The notes beneath the pieces were generated by a model. It saw only the letters and a list, made by a program, of their open reading frames with translations, did no database searches and was not told the DNA's origin. Made by a program: the position numbers and the translations under genes. A DNA stretch of 64,000 nucleotides from Ovis canadensis (taxonomy: Eukaryota; Chordata; Mammalia; Artiodactyla; Bovidae): contig NC_091245.1 in assembly GCF_042477335.2 (NCBI RefSeq), forward strand, positions 112,378,501 to 112,442,500. Direction: 5' to 3'. Shown piece by piece: positions 22,698 through 36,504 of the stretch (the stretch's first letter is position 1; each line of letters begins with the position of its first letter).

Positions 22698-23076
22698 AGA
22701 GTGTTCTGCCAGGGCTTCCCTGGTGGCTCATTGGTAAGAATCCACCTGCCAGTGTAGGAGACATGGGTTCGTTCCCTGATCTGGGAAGATCCCACATGCC
22801 ATGGAGCAACTAAGTCAATGCACCACAACTACTGAGCCTGTGATTTAGAGCTGAGAGCTGAAACTACTGAATCGATGTGCCACAACTACTGAAGCTTGTG
22901 CACCCTAAAGTCTGGGCTCTGAAACAAGAGAAACCACTGCAGTGAGAAGCCTTCAAACTGCAACTAGAGTGCGGCCCCCACTCTCTGCAGCTAGAAAAAA
23001 GCCTGCACAGTAACACTCAGTGCAACCAAAAATAAAAATAAATCAATAAAAATTATTTTTTAAAAAAGAGTGTTCT
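22698..23076 (+). mobile_element. CHR-1 SINE with target duplication
   Basis: SINE 22708-23066 (GGGCTTCCCTGGTGGCTCAT head, A-rich AATAAATCAATAAAAATT tail) between copies of AGAGTGTTCT (22698-22707, 23067-23076). L1 sequence continues on each side. Confidence 0.9.
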
Positions 23077-23367
23077 ATGTTTTCCTTTAAGAGTTTTCTA
23101 GTATCTAGCCTTACATTTAGGCCCTTAACCCATTTTGAATTTAGGAAGTGTTCTAATTTCATTCTTTTACTTGTAGCTGTCCAGTTTTCCCAGCACCACT
23201 TAGTAAAGAGACTGTCTTTCCTCCATTATATATTCTTACCTCTTTTGTCATAGGTTAGGTGACCATAGATGTTGGGTTTATCTCTGTGCTTTCTAACCTG
23301 TTCCACTGAACTCAATCAACAGAGAAATAGATAAAGAAGGTATGGTACATATATACAATGGAATATT

Positions 23368-24352
23368 CAGTTCAGTTCAGTTCAGTTCAGTCACTCAGTC
23401 GTGTCCAACTCTTTACGACCTCATGAATTGCAGCACGCCAGGCCTCCCTGTCCATCACCAACTCCCAGAGTTCACTCAGACTCATGTCCATCGAGTCAGT
23501 GATACCATCCAGCCATCTCATCCTCTGTCATCCCCTTCTCCCCCTGCCCCCAATCCCTCCCAGCATCACAGTCTTTTCCAGTGAGTCAACTCTTCACATG
23601 ACGTGGCCAAAGTACTGGAGTTTCAGCTTTAGCATCATTCCTTCCAAAGAACACCCAGGGCTGATGTCCTTTAGAATGGACTGGTTGGATCTCCTTGCAG
23701 TCCAGGGGACTCTCAAGAGTCTTCTCCAACACCACAGTTCAAAAGCATCAATTCTTTGGCGCTCAGCTTTCTTCACAGTCCAAGTCTCACATCCATACAT
23801 GACTACTGGAAAAACCATAGCCTTGACTAGATGGCCCTTTGTTGGCAAAGTAATGTCTGTGCTTTTTAATATGTTATCTAGATTGGTCATAACTGGAGGA
23901 GCTGGGAGGAAGCTTTAAGCAAATACTGAAAATGTATTTGCTCCACTTATGATGAAGGTTGGAAGCTGGGATGAGCATAACAAAGGGTTATGAGCGTTCA
24001 CTGAGTGCCCAAGGCTGTGAACAGATGACGAAGGGTCAATATGCCCAGCCTTGAGGCGTTCGAAGACTTCCTTCTGACCACCTATTTCTGAGAGCAAGGA
24101 CTGTTGTTTCATGATAAGACTCCCTTTAGAGTTTCGCCAAAGCTATGTTATGGCTTGGGCGGTAGGAACTGTATTTTATGCTTGAAACTTTAATGTTTAT
24201 CTGGAATGGCTACGTGCAAGTCAGCATTATGCTCTATTTCCTGAAAATTATAAAACTACACAATTGGATCATAAACTTTGTCAGTCCACTAGAGGCTGTC
24301 CCTGAGTGTCCTTTTCAGAGTGCGGTTCTCCGAGCCTTACAATAACTTTCCT
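23368..24352 (-). mobile_element. BovB 3' part interrupted by a solo LTR
   Basis: BovB 3' end (CAGTTCAGTTCAGTTCAG) at left; sequence to 23893, then TTTCCTT after the LTR (24347-24353). It sits in L1 between GGAATATT and CTCAGCCATAAAAAG, which are adjacent in intact L1. Confidence 0.9.
23889..24346 (+). mobile_element. solo LTR with 5-bp target duplication
   Basis: LTR 23894-24341 (448 bp) starts TGGAGGAGC and ends GCCTTACA; ATAAC flanks it (23889-23893, 24342-24346). A TATA-like TTATAAAA is near 24248. Removing it restores BovB sequence as at 241-262. A perfect hairpin AGCAAATA/TATTTGCT is near its start. Family unknown. Confidence 0.85.
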
Positions 24353-24697
24353 TCTCAGCCATAAAAAGAACAAAACAATACCATTCGCAGCAATGTGGAT
24401 GGACCTAGAGATTGTTAAAGTGGGTGAAGTAAGTCAGACACAGAAAGGCAAATATCAGATAGTATCACTTATATGTGGATTGTAAAAAAAAAAAAGAAAA
24501 AAGAGTACAGATGAACTTATCTACAAAACAGAAATGGTATAGTTGTAGATAGTAAACTTATAGTTACCTGGAGATTGGGAGAAGGGAGTGATAAATTGGA
24601 AGATTGTGACTGGCATAACCACACTACTCTACATAAAATGCATAACTAGTAAGAACCTACTGAATAGCACAGGAAACTACTCAATACTCTGTAATGG

Positions 24698-27600
24698 GGG
24701 TGGTCCTAAGATGGTGGAGGAATAGGACAGGGAGACCACTTTCTCCCCCACAAATTCATTGAAAGAACATTTGAACGGTGAACATACTCCACAAAACAAC
24801 TTCTGAACACTGGCAGGGGACATTAGGCACCCAGAAAAGCAGCCCATCATCTTTGAAAGGCAATAGGACAAAATGTAAAAGATAAAAAGAGAGACAAAAG
24901 AGTTAGGTATGGAGATTCATCCCAGGAAGGGATTCTTAATAGAGGAGAAGTTTCCAAACACCAGGAAACCCTCTCATGGGCAGGTCTGGGGTAAGTTTTC
25001 GAATCTCAGAGGGCAACATAACAGAGAGGAAAAATAAATAAATAAAACCCACAGATTACGTGTCTAAAGGCAACTCCCAGCAAAGAGGTAGCCCAGATGC
25101 TTGCGTCTGCCACCAGCCAGTGGGGGCTAAATGGAGAAGAGTGGGCGGCATTGCTTAGGATAAGGACTGGGCCTGAATGCCCTGAAGGCATCTGACGGAG
25201 CTAATGTGGGATAGCAACCTAAACTGTAGGATAGCCGGGTGGGGGTGGGTGGGTGGGTAGGGGTGGCGGGGAAAGAGAGAGAGAACTATCCTGCGAAAAA
25301 CCCTAACCTGAGGCAATGCCAGGCCGCTCACAGAACAAAGGACTGAGTGAATACCAGAGGAGAGCTAGCTGGCTGCGGACCGGCCCATCCCCCACCGGAC
25401 ACAGGGGTCAGGCGGGCACCAGCCAGAGCAGGAAGGGGCAAACTCAGCCCCAGAGAGGGCATCCCCTACCAAACGGCACACAGGCTTCCAGTTTCTAACC
25501 AAAGACTTCCTGGGATTCTGGACGGTTGACATCCACTGGGAGGGCCACAGCCAGAGATCAGCTCCCCAGAAGAGACACATGGCACACTGGAGACCAGCAC
25601 TCCCGGAAACCCAAACGGCTGGGACCGGGGAGCTGATAAGACGCACTGCACCTGAGGAGAGTGTGCTCGCCACGCACCTGGTCGCCTGAGCTGCTTTAAC
25701 CAGGGAATGGCACAAAACGCAGGCCCAACTGAGTCTGCGCCATTGTGGAGTACCTGAGAACCTGAACCTGACTGGCTTAGACCTGAGAAGTGCACACAAT
25801 CCAGGGCCCGTTCCCTGCAGAGCAACCTGAAGCCTGAGCAGTGTAGACTGGGAAAGAACACACCCTATGAGCGGGGGCAAACCAATGTGGCCGAGAAACC
25901 GCAAGCACTCCCCACACACACCAGTGATATTTGTTTACAGTGTTCCTCCTTCCCCACAGCACGACTGAACAAGTGAGCCCAAACAAGAATCCACCTTTGC
26001 CCCCTTGTGTCAGGGTGGAAATTAGACACTGAAGACACCTGCAAACAGAAGAAGCCGAATAAACAGAGGGAACCTCTTTGGAAGTGACAGGTGCAACAGA
26101 TTAAAATCCCTGTAGTTAACACTGACTACATTGGAAGGGGCCTATAGATCTTGAGAAGTATAAGCTGGAACAAGGAACAATCTGAAACTGAACTGACCCC
26201 ACACTGCCTGCAACAGCATCAGAGAAATTCCTAGATATATTTTCACTATTATCATTTTTTTAATTAAAAAAAAAATTTAAGTCCTCTATTACTCCTTTAA
26301 TTTTCATTTTTATAACCTACTGCTAAGTTGCCTCAGTCGTGTCTGACTCTGTGCAGCCCACCAGGCTCCCCCATCCCTGGGAGTCTCCAGGCAAGAACAC
26401 TGGAGTGGGTTTCCATTTCTTTCTCCATGCATGAAAGTGAAAAGTGAAAAGTGAAAGTGAAGTCGCTCAGTCGTGCCTGACTCTTAGTGACCCCATGGAC
26501 TGTAGCCTACCAGGCTCCTTCATCCATGGGATTTTCCAGGCAAGAGTACTGGAGTGGGGTGCCACTGCTTTCTTCATATAACCTACTATTACCTTGCAAA
26601 AAAAAGACCCTATTTTTAAAGCAAACTTCATATATGTTTCTTATACTTTTGTGATTTTTAAAAAAATATTGTATTTTTGAGAGTCTAACCTCTACTCTAG
26701 ATTTTCAATCTTTGCTTTATAGTATTTGTTATCAATTTTGTACATTTAAGAATCCCATCTTCAGTACCCATTTTTACTTAGGAGTGTGATTACTGGCTTG
26801 ATTACTTTCTCCCCCTTTGACTCTCCTTTTTCTCCCCCAGGTTACCTCTATCTCCTCCCTCCCCCTTCTCTTCTCAACCCAACTCTGAATCTCTGCAGGT
26901 GTTCTGGGCTGCAGAGAACACTTAGGGAACAGAGGACTGACTAGATCTATCTCTCTCCTTTTGATTCCCCCCTTTGCTCCTCCTCCTCACCTCTATCTCC
27001 TTCATCCCTCTTCTCTTCTCTATGTAACTCCATGAACCTCTCTGAGGGTTCCAGACTGTGGAGCTCACATAGGGAGTTGTTTACTGGCTATATTGCTCTC
27101 TCCCTTTTTGATTCCCCCTCTTCTCCTCCTGGTCACCTCTATTGCCCACCTCCCTCTTCCCTTCTCCATGTATCTCTGTGAACCTCTCTGGGTGTCCCTC
27201 ACTGTGGAGAATCTTTTCACAATTAACCTAGAAGTTTTATTATCAGGGCTATATGGATAGAGAAGTCTTGAGGCTACTATAAGAATAAGACTGAAAACCA
27301 GAGGCAGGAGGCTTAAGCCCAAAACCTGAGAACACCGGAGAACTCTTGACTCCAGGGAACATTAATCAACAAGAGCTCATCCAAAAGCCTCCATACCTAC
27401 ACTGAAACCAAACACCACCCAAGAGCCAATAAGTCCCAGAGCAAGACATACCACGCAAATTCTCCAGCAATGCAGGAGAATTTATAGCCCTGAGCTATAT
27501 ATACATATAGCCCTGAGCTTCAATATACAGGCTGCCCAAAGTCATACCAAACCCACAGACATCTCAAAACTCACTACTGGACACTTTACTGCACTCCAGA

Positions 27601-27773
27601 GAGAAGAAATCCAGCTCCATTCAGCATAACACCAATGCAAGCTTCCCTAACCAGGAAACCTTGACAACACCACTCGTCCAACCTCACCCACAGGGAAGAA
27701 CCTCCATAATAAAGAGGAACCACAAACTGCCAGAATACAGAAAGGCCACCCCAAACACAGAAATCTAAGCAAG
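24698..27773 (+). promoter_or_regulatory. L1 copy B 5' UTR
   Basis: Contains a G-quadruplex-type tract at 25236-25272 (five or more runs of 3-5 G) and the Bov-A2 at 26322-26576. Promoter function is inferred from the L1 family only. Confidence 0.6.
26311..26587 (-). mobile_element. Bov-A2 SINE with target duplication
   Basis: Two BovA monomers in minus orientation joined by a (GTGAAAA)-like linker (26322-26576); TATAACCTACT flanks (26311-26321, 26577-26587). Confidence 0.92.
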
Positions 27774-28690
27774 ATGAAAAGGCAGAGAAATACTCAGCAG
27801 GTAAAGGAACATGGTAAATGCCCACCAAACCAAACAAAAGAGGAAGAGATAGGGAGTCTACCTTATTCTATCAGAATAATGATAATAAAAATGATCCAAA
27901 ATCTTGAAAACAAAATGCAGTTACAGATAAGTAGCCTGGAGACAAGGATTGAGAAGATGCAAGGAATGTTTAACAAGGATGTAGAAGAAATAAAAAAGTC
28001 AATCCATAATGAACAATGAAATAAAAAACACTCTGGAAGGAACCAACAGTAGAATAACAGAGGCAGAAGATAGGACAAGTGAGGTAGAAGATAGAATGGT
28101 AGAAATAAATGAAACAGAGCGGGAAAAAGAAAAAAGAATTAAAAGAAATAAGGACAACCTTAGGGACCTCTGGGACAATGTGAAACACCCCAATATTTGA
28201 ATCATAGGAGTCCCAAGAGAAGAAGACAAAAAGAAAGGCCACAAGAAAATACTCGAGGAGATAATAGTTGAAAACTTCCCTAAAATGGGGAAGGAAATAG
28301 TCACACACGTCCAAGAAACCCAGAGAGTCATAAAAAGGATAAATCCAAGGTGAAACACCCCAAGACACATATTAATCAAATTAACAAAGACCAAACCCAA
28401 AGAACAAATATTAAAAGCAGCAAGGGAAAAACAACAAATAACACACAAGGGGATTCCCATAAGGATAACAGCTGATCATTCAAAAGAAACTCTTCAGGTC
28501 AGAAGGGAATGACAGGACATTCTTAAAGTGATGAAAGGGAAAAACCTGCAGCCCAGATTACTGTACCCAGCAAGGATCTCATTCAGATATGAAGGAGAAA
28601 TCAAAAGCTTTACAGTCAAGCAAAAGCTGAGAGAATTCAGGACCACCAAACCAGCTCTCCAACAAATGCTAAAGGTCTTCTCTAGACAGG
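27774..28690 (+). pseudogene. L1 ORF1 of copy B, broken
   Basis: ATG present (MKRQRNTQQVKEHGKCPPNQ), coiled-coil start follows, but a stop occurs after 81 codons (28019). A second open segment (28009-28200) ends at TGA where copy A is open; the C-terminal block YPARISFRYEGEIKSF lies in 28528-28690. Frameshifted and non-functional. Confidence 0.88.
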
Positions 28691-28754
28691 AAACACAGAA
28701 AGGGTGTATAAACTCAAACCCAAAACAAAAAAGTAAGTGGCAACAAGACCATAT

Positions 28755-31700
28755 TTATCAATAATTACCTTAAATGTAAATGGGTTGAATGCCCCAACCA
28801 AAAGATAAACACTGGCTGAATGGATACAAAAACAAGACCCCTATATATGCTGTCTACAGGAGACCCACCTCAAAACAAGGGACAAATACAGACTGAAAGT
28901 GAGGGGCTGGAAGAAGATATTTCACGCAAACAGAGATCAAAAGAATGTAGGAGTAGCAATACTCATATCAGATAAAATAGACTTTGAAACAAAGGCTGTG
29001 AAAAGAGACAAAGAAGGCCACTACATAATGATCAAAGGATCAATCCAAGAAGATACAACAATTATAAATATATATGCACCCAACATAAGAACAATGCAAT
29101 ATGTAAGGCAAATGCTAACAAGTATGAAAGGGGAGATTAAAAATAACACAATAATAGTGGGAGAGTTAATACCCCACTCACACCTATGGATAGATCAACT
29201 AAACAGGAAATTAACAAGGAAACACAAACTTTAAATGACACAATGGACCAGCTAGACCTAATTGATATTTATAGGACACTTCACTCCAAAACAATGAATT
29301 TCACCTTTTCCTGAAGTACACATGGAACCTTCTCCAGGATAGATCACATCTTGGTCCATAAATCTAGCCTTGGTAAATTAAAAAAAATTGAAATCATTCC
29401 AAGCATCTTTTCTAACCACAATGCAGTAAGATTAGATCTCAATTACAGGAGAAAAAAATATTAAAAATTCCAACATATGGAGGCTAAACAACACGCTTCT
29501 GAATAACCAACAAATCATAGAAGAAATCAAAAAAGAAATCAAAATATGCATAGAAACTAATGAAAATGAAAACACAATGACCCAAAACCTATGGGACACT
29601 GTAAAAGCAGTGCTAAGGGGAGGGTTCATAGCAATAGAGGCTTACCTCAAGTAGCAAGAAAAAAGTCAAATAAATAACCTAACTCTACACCTAAAGCAAC
29701 TAGAAAAGGAAGAAATGAAGAACCCAAGGGTTAGTAGAAGGAAAGAAATCTTAAAAAATTAGGGCAGAAATAAATGCAAAAGAAACAGAAGAGACCATGG
29801 CAAAAATCAAGAAAGCCAAAAGCTGGTTCTTTGAGAAGATAAATAAAATTGACAGAGCGTTAGCCAGACTCATCAAGAAACAAAGGGAGAAGAATCAAAT
29901 CAACAAAATTAGAAATGAAAATGGAGAAATCACAACAGACAACACAGAAATACAAAAGATCATAAGAGACTACTATCAGCAACTATATGCCAATAAAATG
30001 GGCAACATGGAAGAAATGGACAAATTCTTAGAAAAGTACTGCTTTCCAAAACTGAACCAGGAAGAAATAGAAAATCTTAACAGACCCATCACAAGCATGG
30101 AAATTGAAACTGTAATCAGAAATTTTCCTGCAAACAAAAGCCCAGGACTGGAAGCCTTCACAGCTGAATTCTACCAAAAATTTCGAGAAGAGCTAACACC
30201 TATCCTCCTCAAACTGTTCCAGAAAATTGCAGAGGAAGGTAAACTTCCAAACTCATTCTATGAGCCCACCATCACCCTAATACCAAAACCTGACAAAGAT
30301 GCCACAAAAAAAGAAAACTACACGCCAATGTCACTGATGAACATAGATGCAAAAATCCTTAACAAAATTCTAGCAATCAGAATCCAACAACACAATAAAA
30401 AGATCATACACAATGACCAAGTGGGCTTTATCCCAGGGATGCAAGGATTCTTCAATATCCACAAATCAACCAATGTAATACACCACATTAACAAATTAAA
30501 AAATAAAAGCCATATGATTATCTCAATAGATGCACAAAAAGCCTTTGACAAAATTCAACATCCATTTATGATAAAAACTCTCCAGAAAGCAGGAATAGAA
30601 GGAACATACCTCAACATAATAAAAGCTATATATGACAAACCCATAGCAAACATTATCCTCAATGGTGAAAAATGGAAAGCATTTCCCCTAAAGTCAGGAA
30701 AAGGCAAGGGTGCCCACTTTCACCGCTACTATTCAACATAGTTCTGGAAGTTTTGGCCACAGCAATCAGAGCAGAAAAAGAAATAAAAGGAATCCAAGTT
30801 GGAAAAGAAGAAGTCAATCTCTCACTGTTTGCAGATGACATGATCCTCTACATAGAAAACCCTAAAGACTCCACCAGAAAATTACTAGAGCTAATCAATG
30901 AATATAGTAAAGTTGCAGGATATAAAATCAATACACAGAAATGCCTTGCATTCCTATACACTAATAATGAGAAAATAGAGAGAAATTAAGGAAACAATTC
31001 CATTCACCATTGCAACGAAAAGAATGAAATACTTAGGAATATATCTACCTAAAGAAACTAAAGACCTATATATAGAAAACTACAAACACTGATGAAAGAA
31101 ATCAAAGAGGACACTAATAGATGGAGAAATAGACCATGTTCATGGATCAGAAGAATCAATATAGTGAAAATGAGTAAACTACCCAAAGCAATCTATAGAT
31201 TCAATGCAATCCCGATCAAGCTACCAACGGTTTTTTTCAGAGAACTAGAACAAATAATTTCACAGTTTGTATGGAAATACAAAAAACCTCGAATAAGCAA
31301 AGCAATCTTGAGAAAGAAGAATGGAACTGAAGGAATCAACCTGCGTGACTTCAGGCTTTACTACAAAGCCACAGTCATCAAGACAGTATGGTACTGGCAC
31401 AAAGACAGAAATGTAGATCAATGGGACAAAATAGAAAGGCCAGAGATAAATCCATGCACCTATGGACACCTTATCTTCGACAAAAGAGGCAAGAATATAC
31501 AATGAAGAAAAGGCAATCTCTTTAACAAGTGGTGCTGGGTAACTAGTCAACCACTTGTAAAGAATGAAACCAGAACGCTTTCTAACACCATACACAAAAA
31601 GAAACTCAAAATGTATTAAAGATCTAAATATAAGACCAGAAACTAGAAAACTCCTAGAGGAAAACATAGGCAAAACACTCTCTGACATAAATCAAAGCAG

Positions 31701-32546
31701 AATCCTCTATGACCTACCTCCCAGTGTATTGGAAATAAAAGCAAAAATAAACAAATGGGATCTAACTAAAATTAAAAGCTTTTGCACAACAAAGGAGACT
31801 ATAAGCAAAGTGAAAAGACAGCCTTCAGAATGGGAGAAAATAATAGCAAATGAAGTATTTGACGAAGAATTAATCTCAAGAATATACAAGGAACTCCTGC
31901 AGCTCAATTCCAGAAAAATAAAAGACCCAATCAAAAAATGGGCCAAAGAACTAAATAGACATTTCTCCAAAGAAGACATAGAGATGGTTAACAAACACAT
32001 GAAAAGATGCTCAACATCACTCATTATCAGAGAAATGTAAATCAAAACCACAAAGAGGTACCATATCATGCTGGTCAGAATGGCTGCTATCCAAAAGTCT
32101 ACAGGCAATAAATGCTGGAGAGGGTGTGGAGAAAAGGGAACCCTCTTACACTGTTGGTGGGAATGCAAACTAGTACAGCCACTATGGAGAACAGTGTGGA
32201 GATTCCTTAAAAAAACTGGAAATAGAACTGCCATATGACCCAGGAATCCCATTGCTGGGCATACACACTGAGGAAACCAGAATTGAAAGAGACACATGTA
32301 CCCCAATGTTCATTGCAGCACTGTTTATAATAGCCAGGACATGGAAGCAACCTAGATGTCCATCAGCAGACGAATGGATAAGAAAGCTGTGGTACATATA
32401 CACAATGGAGTATTACTCAGCCATTAAAAAGAATACATTTGAATCAGCTCTAATGAGGTGGATGAAACTGGAGCCTATTATAAGGAGTGAAGTAAGCCAG
32501 AAAGAAAAACACCAATACAGTATACTAAGGAATATATATGGAATTT
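28755..32546 (+). pseudogene. L1 ORF2 of copy B, broken
   Basis: No ATG at the expected start. Endonuclease segment 28899-29234 loses the GDFNTP block (reads GELIPH after a frameshift). The largest open segment, 29797-30741 (314 codons), covers the N-terminal RT part with [26 protein letters not shown] is in 30672-30989; later segments 31092-31505, 31564-32040 and 32252-32546 reach the C-terminus. Confidence 0.92.
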
Positions 32547-33048
32547 AGAAAGATGGTAATGATAACCCTGTGTGCAAGATGACAAAAGAGACACAGATGT
32601 ATAGAACAGTCTTTTGAACTCTGTGGGAGAGGGTGAGGGTGGGATGATCTGGGAGAATGGCATTGAAAGATGTATAATATCATATGTGAAATGAATTGCC
32701 AGTCCAGGTTCGATGCATGAAACAGGATGCTCAGGGCTGGTGAACTGGGATGACCCTGAGGGATGGGATAGGGAGGTAGGTAGGAGGGGAGTTCAGGATG
32801 GGGAACACATGTACACCCATGGCTGATTCATGTCAATGCATGGCAAAAACCACCACAATATTGTAAAGAAATGAGCCTCCAACTAAAATAAATAAATTTT
32901 TTAAAAAAGAAAAAAATGTAATGGCCTATATGGTGAAAGAATCTAAAAAAGAGTGGATATATGTGTATGTTTAACTGTTTCACTTTGTTATACATCTGAA
33001 ACTAACACAACATTGTAAATCAGCTATACTCTAATCAAAAAGTGAAAA

Positions 33049-33860
33049 TGTATAACTACATCAAAATTGTTTTACACTTTGTGAAAGACACTATGCACAG
33101 TGTTAAAAGAGAGCTGCATGTATGTAACCAGCTGAGACTGAATATCCCAAATAAATAGGAATAATCTGAATATTATCAAGAACAGAATATCTCATGGGAA
33201 AATGAGTCAATAATATGCATATGAAATTCATTAAAGTGGAAACTAGGAAAGCAAGCAAACATATGGAGAGAAGCAGAATCCTTTAATAGGAACCAGAGGA
33301 GTCAATATTAAAACAACTATGTTAGATCACATACTTGACTGGCCAAAAACAAAACAAAATCCAGAGACTATCAAGTGCTGTTGAGGAAGGGGGAAGGAGA
33401 AACTTTGTATACCCTCAATAGGATTATAACTTTTATAGAACAATTGCGTATATCTAGAGAGGTGAGTATTTACATAATTTATTACCCAGAAACTGCACCC
33501 CTTGTACTACCCAGAGAATCACTTACATGGGTGGCAAAAGAGATATAAAAGAACGGGAATAAGGTTGCTCATCATGGCATTATATGTAATAAGAGAGAGT
33601 TAGAAAAACTTCAATGTCTATCAAAAGGGAAATAGATAGATGAAATGTAGCATGTCTGGAGGCTGTAACACTAGACATTATTTGAAAAGATGGAACTAAA
33701 TCTTCCTGTTTCAACCTGGAAAGATCTAAAAATCACAACACTGAGCGACAAAATGAAAATGAAACTGAGAAACAGAATGAGATGTCTGAATATATGTAAC
33801 TCAAAAGCAATTCTAGATATCTACATCCACTTGCAAACACACACATAAATAAATATATAG
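33049..33860 (+). mobile_element. old L1 (L1M-like), right half of split copy
   Basis: Continues the L1 left at 21866; stop-rich, ends with A/C-rich sequence near 33860. The stretch 33861-34317 is unclassified and may be L1 3' UTR. Confidence 0.6.
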
Positions 33861-34317
33861 ATAATGGTCTAAAAGGGCCCACATTAGATAGGTTCTATTC
33901 AGGGACATGAAGGTGGGAAAGAGAACAGGGTTGTGGTGTGAAGGGGGAAAGTAAGAAAAAAATGAAAACAAGGTATGAGATGTGGTACATGGACCACTGA
34001 TGATTAGCCACCATGAACTGAGGAATATGCTTAATCATATTCATCCATTTCTGTAGACTTGTGTCCAACTTAAAAGCCAAAATGATTGTATATTGCTCCT
34101 ATCGTGGAAGATAACAATTCTTAGTCTACATTGGTATATTTACATCTGAAACAGAGTTCAATTTTGAGAGCATTGATGAATCAGACTGTGTTCAAGAGAC
34201 CAGTCAGAACAATGGGAAGGGCATGTAAGGGGCTTGTGTCATGTAACAGGTAATTGAAGAAAGGGAGACTTAGACAATAGAATTTTAGGACAAGGAGACC
34301 TTTATTTTTATTTTTAA

Positions 34318-35562
34318 AATAAATTTACTTATTTTAATTGCAGGTTAATTACTTTACAATATTGTATTGGTTTTGCCATACATCAACATGTATCCACCAC
34401 ACGTATACACGTGTTCCCCATCCTGAACCCCCCCCCCCTCCCTCCCCATACCATCCCTCTGGGTCATCCCAGCGCACCAGCCCCAAGCATCCAGTATCAT
34501 GCATCAAACCTGGACTGGTGATTCATTTCACATATGATATTATACATCTTTCAATGCCATTCTCCCAAATCATCCCACCCTCGCCCTCTCCCACAGAGTC
34601 CAAAAGACTGTTCTATACATCTGTGTCTCTTATGCTGTCTTGCATACAGGGTTATCGTTACCATCTTTCTAAATTCCACACATATGCATTAGTATACTGT
34701 ATTGGTGTTTTTCTTTCTGGCTTACTTCACTCTGTATAATAGGTTTCAGTTTCATCCACCTCATTAGAGCTGATTCAATTGTATTCTTTTTAATGGCTGA
34801 GTAATACTCCATTGTGTATATGTACCACAGCTTTCTTATCCATTCGTCTGCTGATGGACATCTAGGCTGCTTCCATGTCCTGGCTATTATAAACAGTGCT
34901 GCGATGAACATTGGGGTACACATGTCTCTTTCAATTCTGGTTTCCTCAGTGTGTATGCCCAGCAATGGGATTCCTGGGTCATAAGGCTGTTCTATTTCCA
35001 GTTTTTTAAGGAATCTCCACACTGTTCTCCATAGTGGCTGTACTAGTTTGCATTCCCACCAACAGTGTAAGAGGGTTCCCTTTTCTCCACACCCTCTCCA
35101 GCATTTATTGCCTGTAGACTTTTGGATAGCAGCCATTCTGACCGGCGTGAGATGGTACCTCTTTGTGGTTTTGATTTGCATTTCTCTGATAATGAGTGAT
35201 GTTGAGCATCTTTTCATGTGTTTGTTAGCCATCTCTATGTCTTCTTTGGAGAAATGTCTATTTAGTTCTTTGGCCCATTTTTTGATTGGGTCTTTTATTT
35301 TTCTGGAATTGAGCTGTAAGAGTTGCTTGTATATTTTTGAGATTAGTTGTTTGTCAGTTGCTTCATTTGCTATTATTTTCTCCATTCAGAAGGCTGTCTT
35401 TTCACCTTGCTTATAGTTTCCTTTGTTGTGCAGAAGTTTAATTAGATCCCATTTGTTTATTTTTGCTTTTATTTTCCATATTCTGGGAGGTGGGTCATAG
35501 AGGATGGGGCTGTGATGTATGTCAGAGAGTGTTTTGCCTATGTTCTCTTCTAGGAGTTTTAA
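34318..35562 (-). mobile_element. 5'-truncated ruminant L1
   Basis: Same family as copies A and B: 3' UTR at the left, truncated in ORF2 at about 35562 (TTCTAGGAGTTTT). Confidence 0.92.
34669..35385 (-). pseudogene. L1 ORF2 C-terminal fragment (open, 238 codons)
   Basis: Open frame to the natural ORF2 stop, with the knuckle [18 protein letters not shown] and [14 protein letters not shown]. Lacks endonuclease and RT. Confidence 0.85.
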
Positions 35563-35764
35563 ACTAAAATAAGCTTACTCTCCTCACTCCTGAAGTCTGA
35601 GATTTGGGCATCTCCTCTGTACTCACTGTACATCCCTTACCCTCTGTCATTAGGGTAACTACAGATTCTAATTTGCCTCGCCATTGCCACAGTATAATTA
35701 TTAATAGCACTTCCTTTTACTTTCAAGTAGTCCCAGTAGATCAGGTGCTTGTCTACCTATGGCA
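35563..35764. other. unannotated short spacer
   Basis: Nothing recognised. Confidence 0.4.
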
Positions 35765-36247
35765 GTATTTTATTGATTTATTTTAATTTTATTGGAGTAT
35801 AGCTGGTTTGCATTGTTGGTTTCAGGTGTACAGCAAAGTAATTCAGATATACGTATATTTATTCTTTTTTAGATTCTTTTCTCATATAGATTATCACAGA
35901 ATGTTGAGTAGAGTTCCACGTGCTATACAGTAGGTCCTTGTTGATTATCAATCTTATAGATAGTAGTCACACCAAGCTTCCAATTTATCCCTCCTCCTCA
36001 CAATGTTTCCCTTTTGGTAACCATTAAGTTTGTTTTCAATATTTGTAAGTCCATTTCTATTTTGTAAATAAATTCATTTGTATCTTTTTAAAATATTCAA
36101 TTCCACTTATGAGTGATATCATATGATGTTTGTCTTTCTCTCTCTGACTTACTTAGTATGAAAACTTCTAGGTCCACATTGTGACAAATGGCATTATTTC
36201 ATTTTTTTTATGACTGAGTAATATTGCATTGTATATATGTACCACAG
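35765..36247 (-). mobile_element. older L1 3'-UTR
   Basis: TTTTATTGGAGTATAGCTGG ... GACTGAGTAATATTGCATTG, complement of an older ruminant L1 3' region. Confidence 0.8.
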
Positions 36248-36455
36248 AGGCTTCCCCAGTGGCTCAGAGGTAAAGAATCCACCTGCAATGCAGTAGATGT
36301 GGGTTCGATCCTTGGGTCAGGAAGGTCCTCTGGAGAAGGAAATGACAGTTCCCTCTAGTATTCTTGCCTGGAAAATCTTGTGGTCAGAGGAACCTGGGGG
36401 GCTACAGTCCATAGCGTTGCAAAGGGTTAGAGTGAGTGAGCACACATGCGCTGGA
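36248..36455 (+). mobile_element. Bov-tA SINE
   Basis: GGCTTCCCCAGTGGCTCAGA head; inserted in the L1 above. Confidence 0.9.
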
Positions 36456-36504
36456 TGACAATCCCTAACACTTAGTAGAAACTTAATAGCTATTTTGTGT
36501 GTGG

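Larger units (their letters stand above)
24690..32924 (+). mobile_element. full-length ruminant L1 (copy B) with target duplication
   Basis: L1 24698-32916 between TGTAATGG copies (24690-24697, 32917-32924). It starts GGGTGGTCCTAAGATGG and ends in an A-rich tail. About 8.2 kb including a 255-bp Bov-A2. Its 5' end faces that of copy A, 5.9 kb away. Confidence 0.92.

Noticed and set aside
31707-32306. 199-codon minus-strand ORF
   Set aside because: Antisense shadow of L1 ORF2 in copy B.
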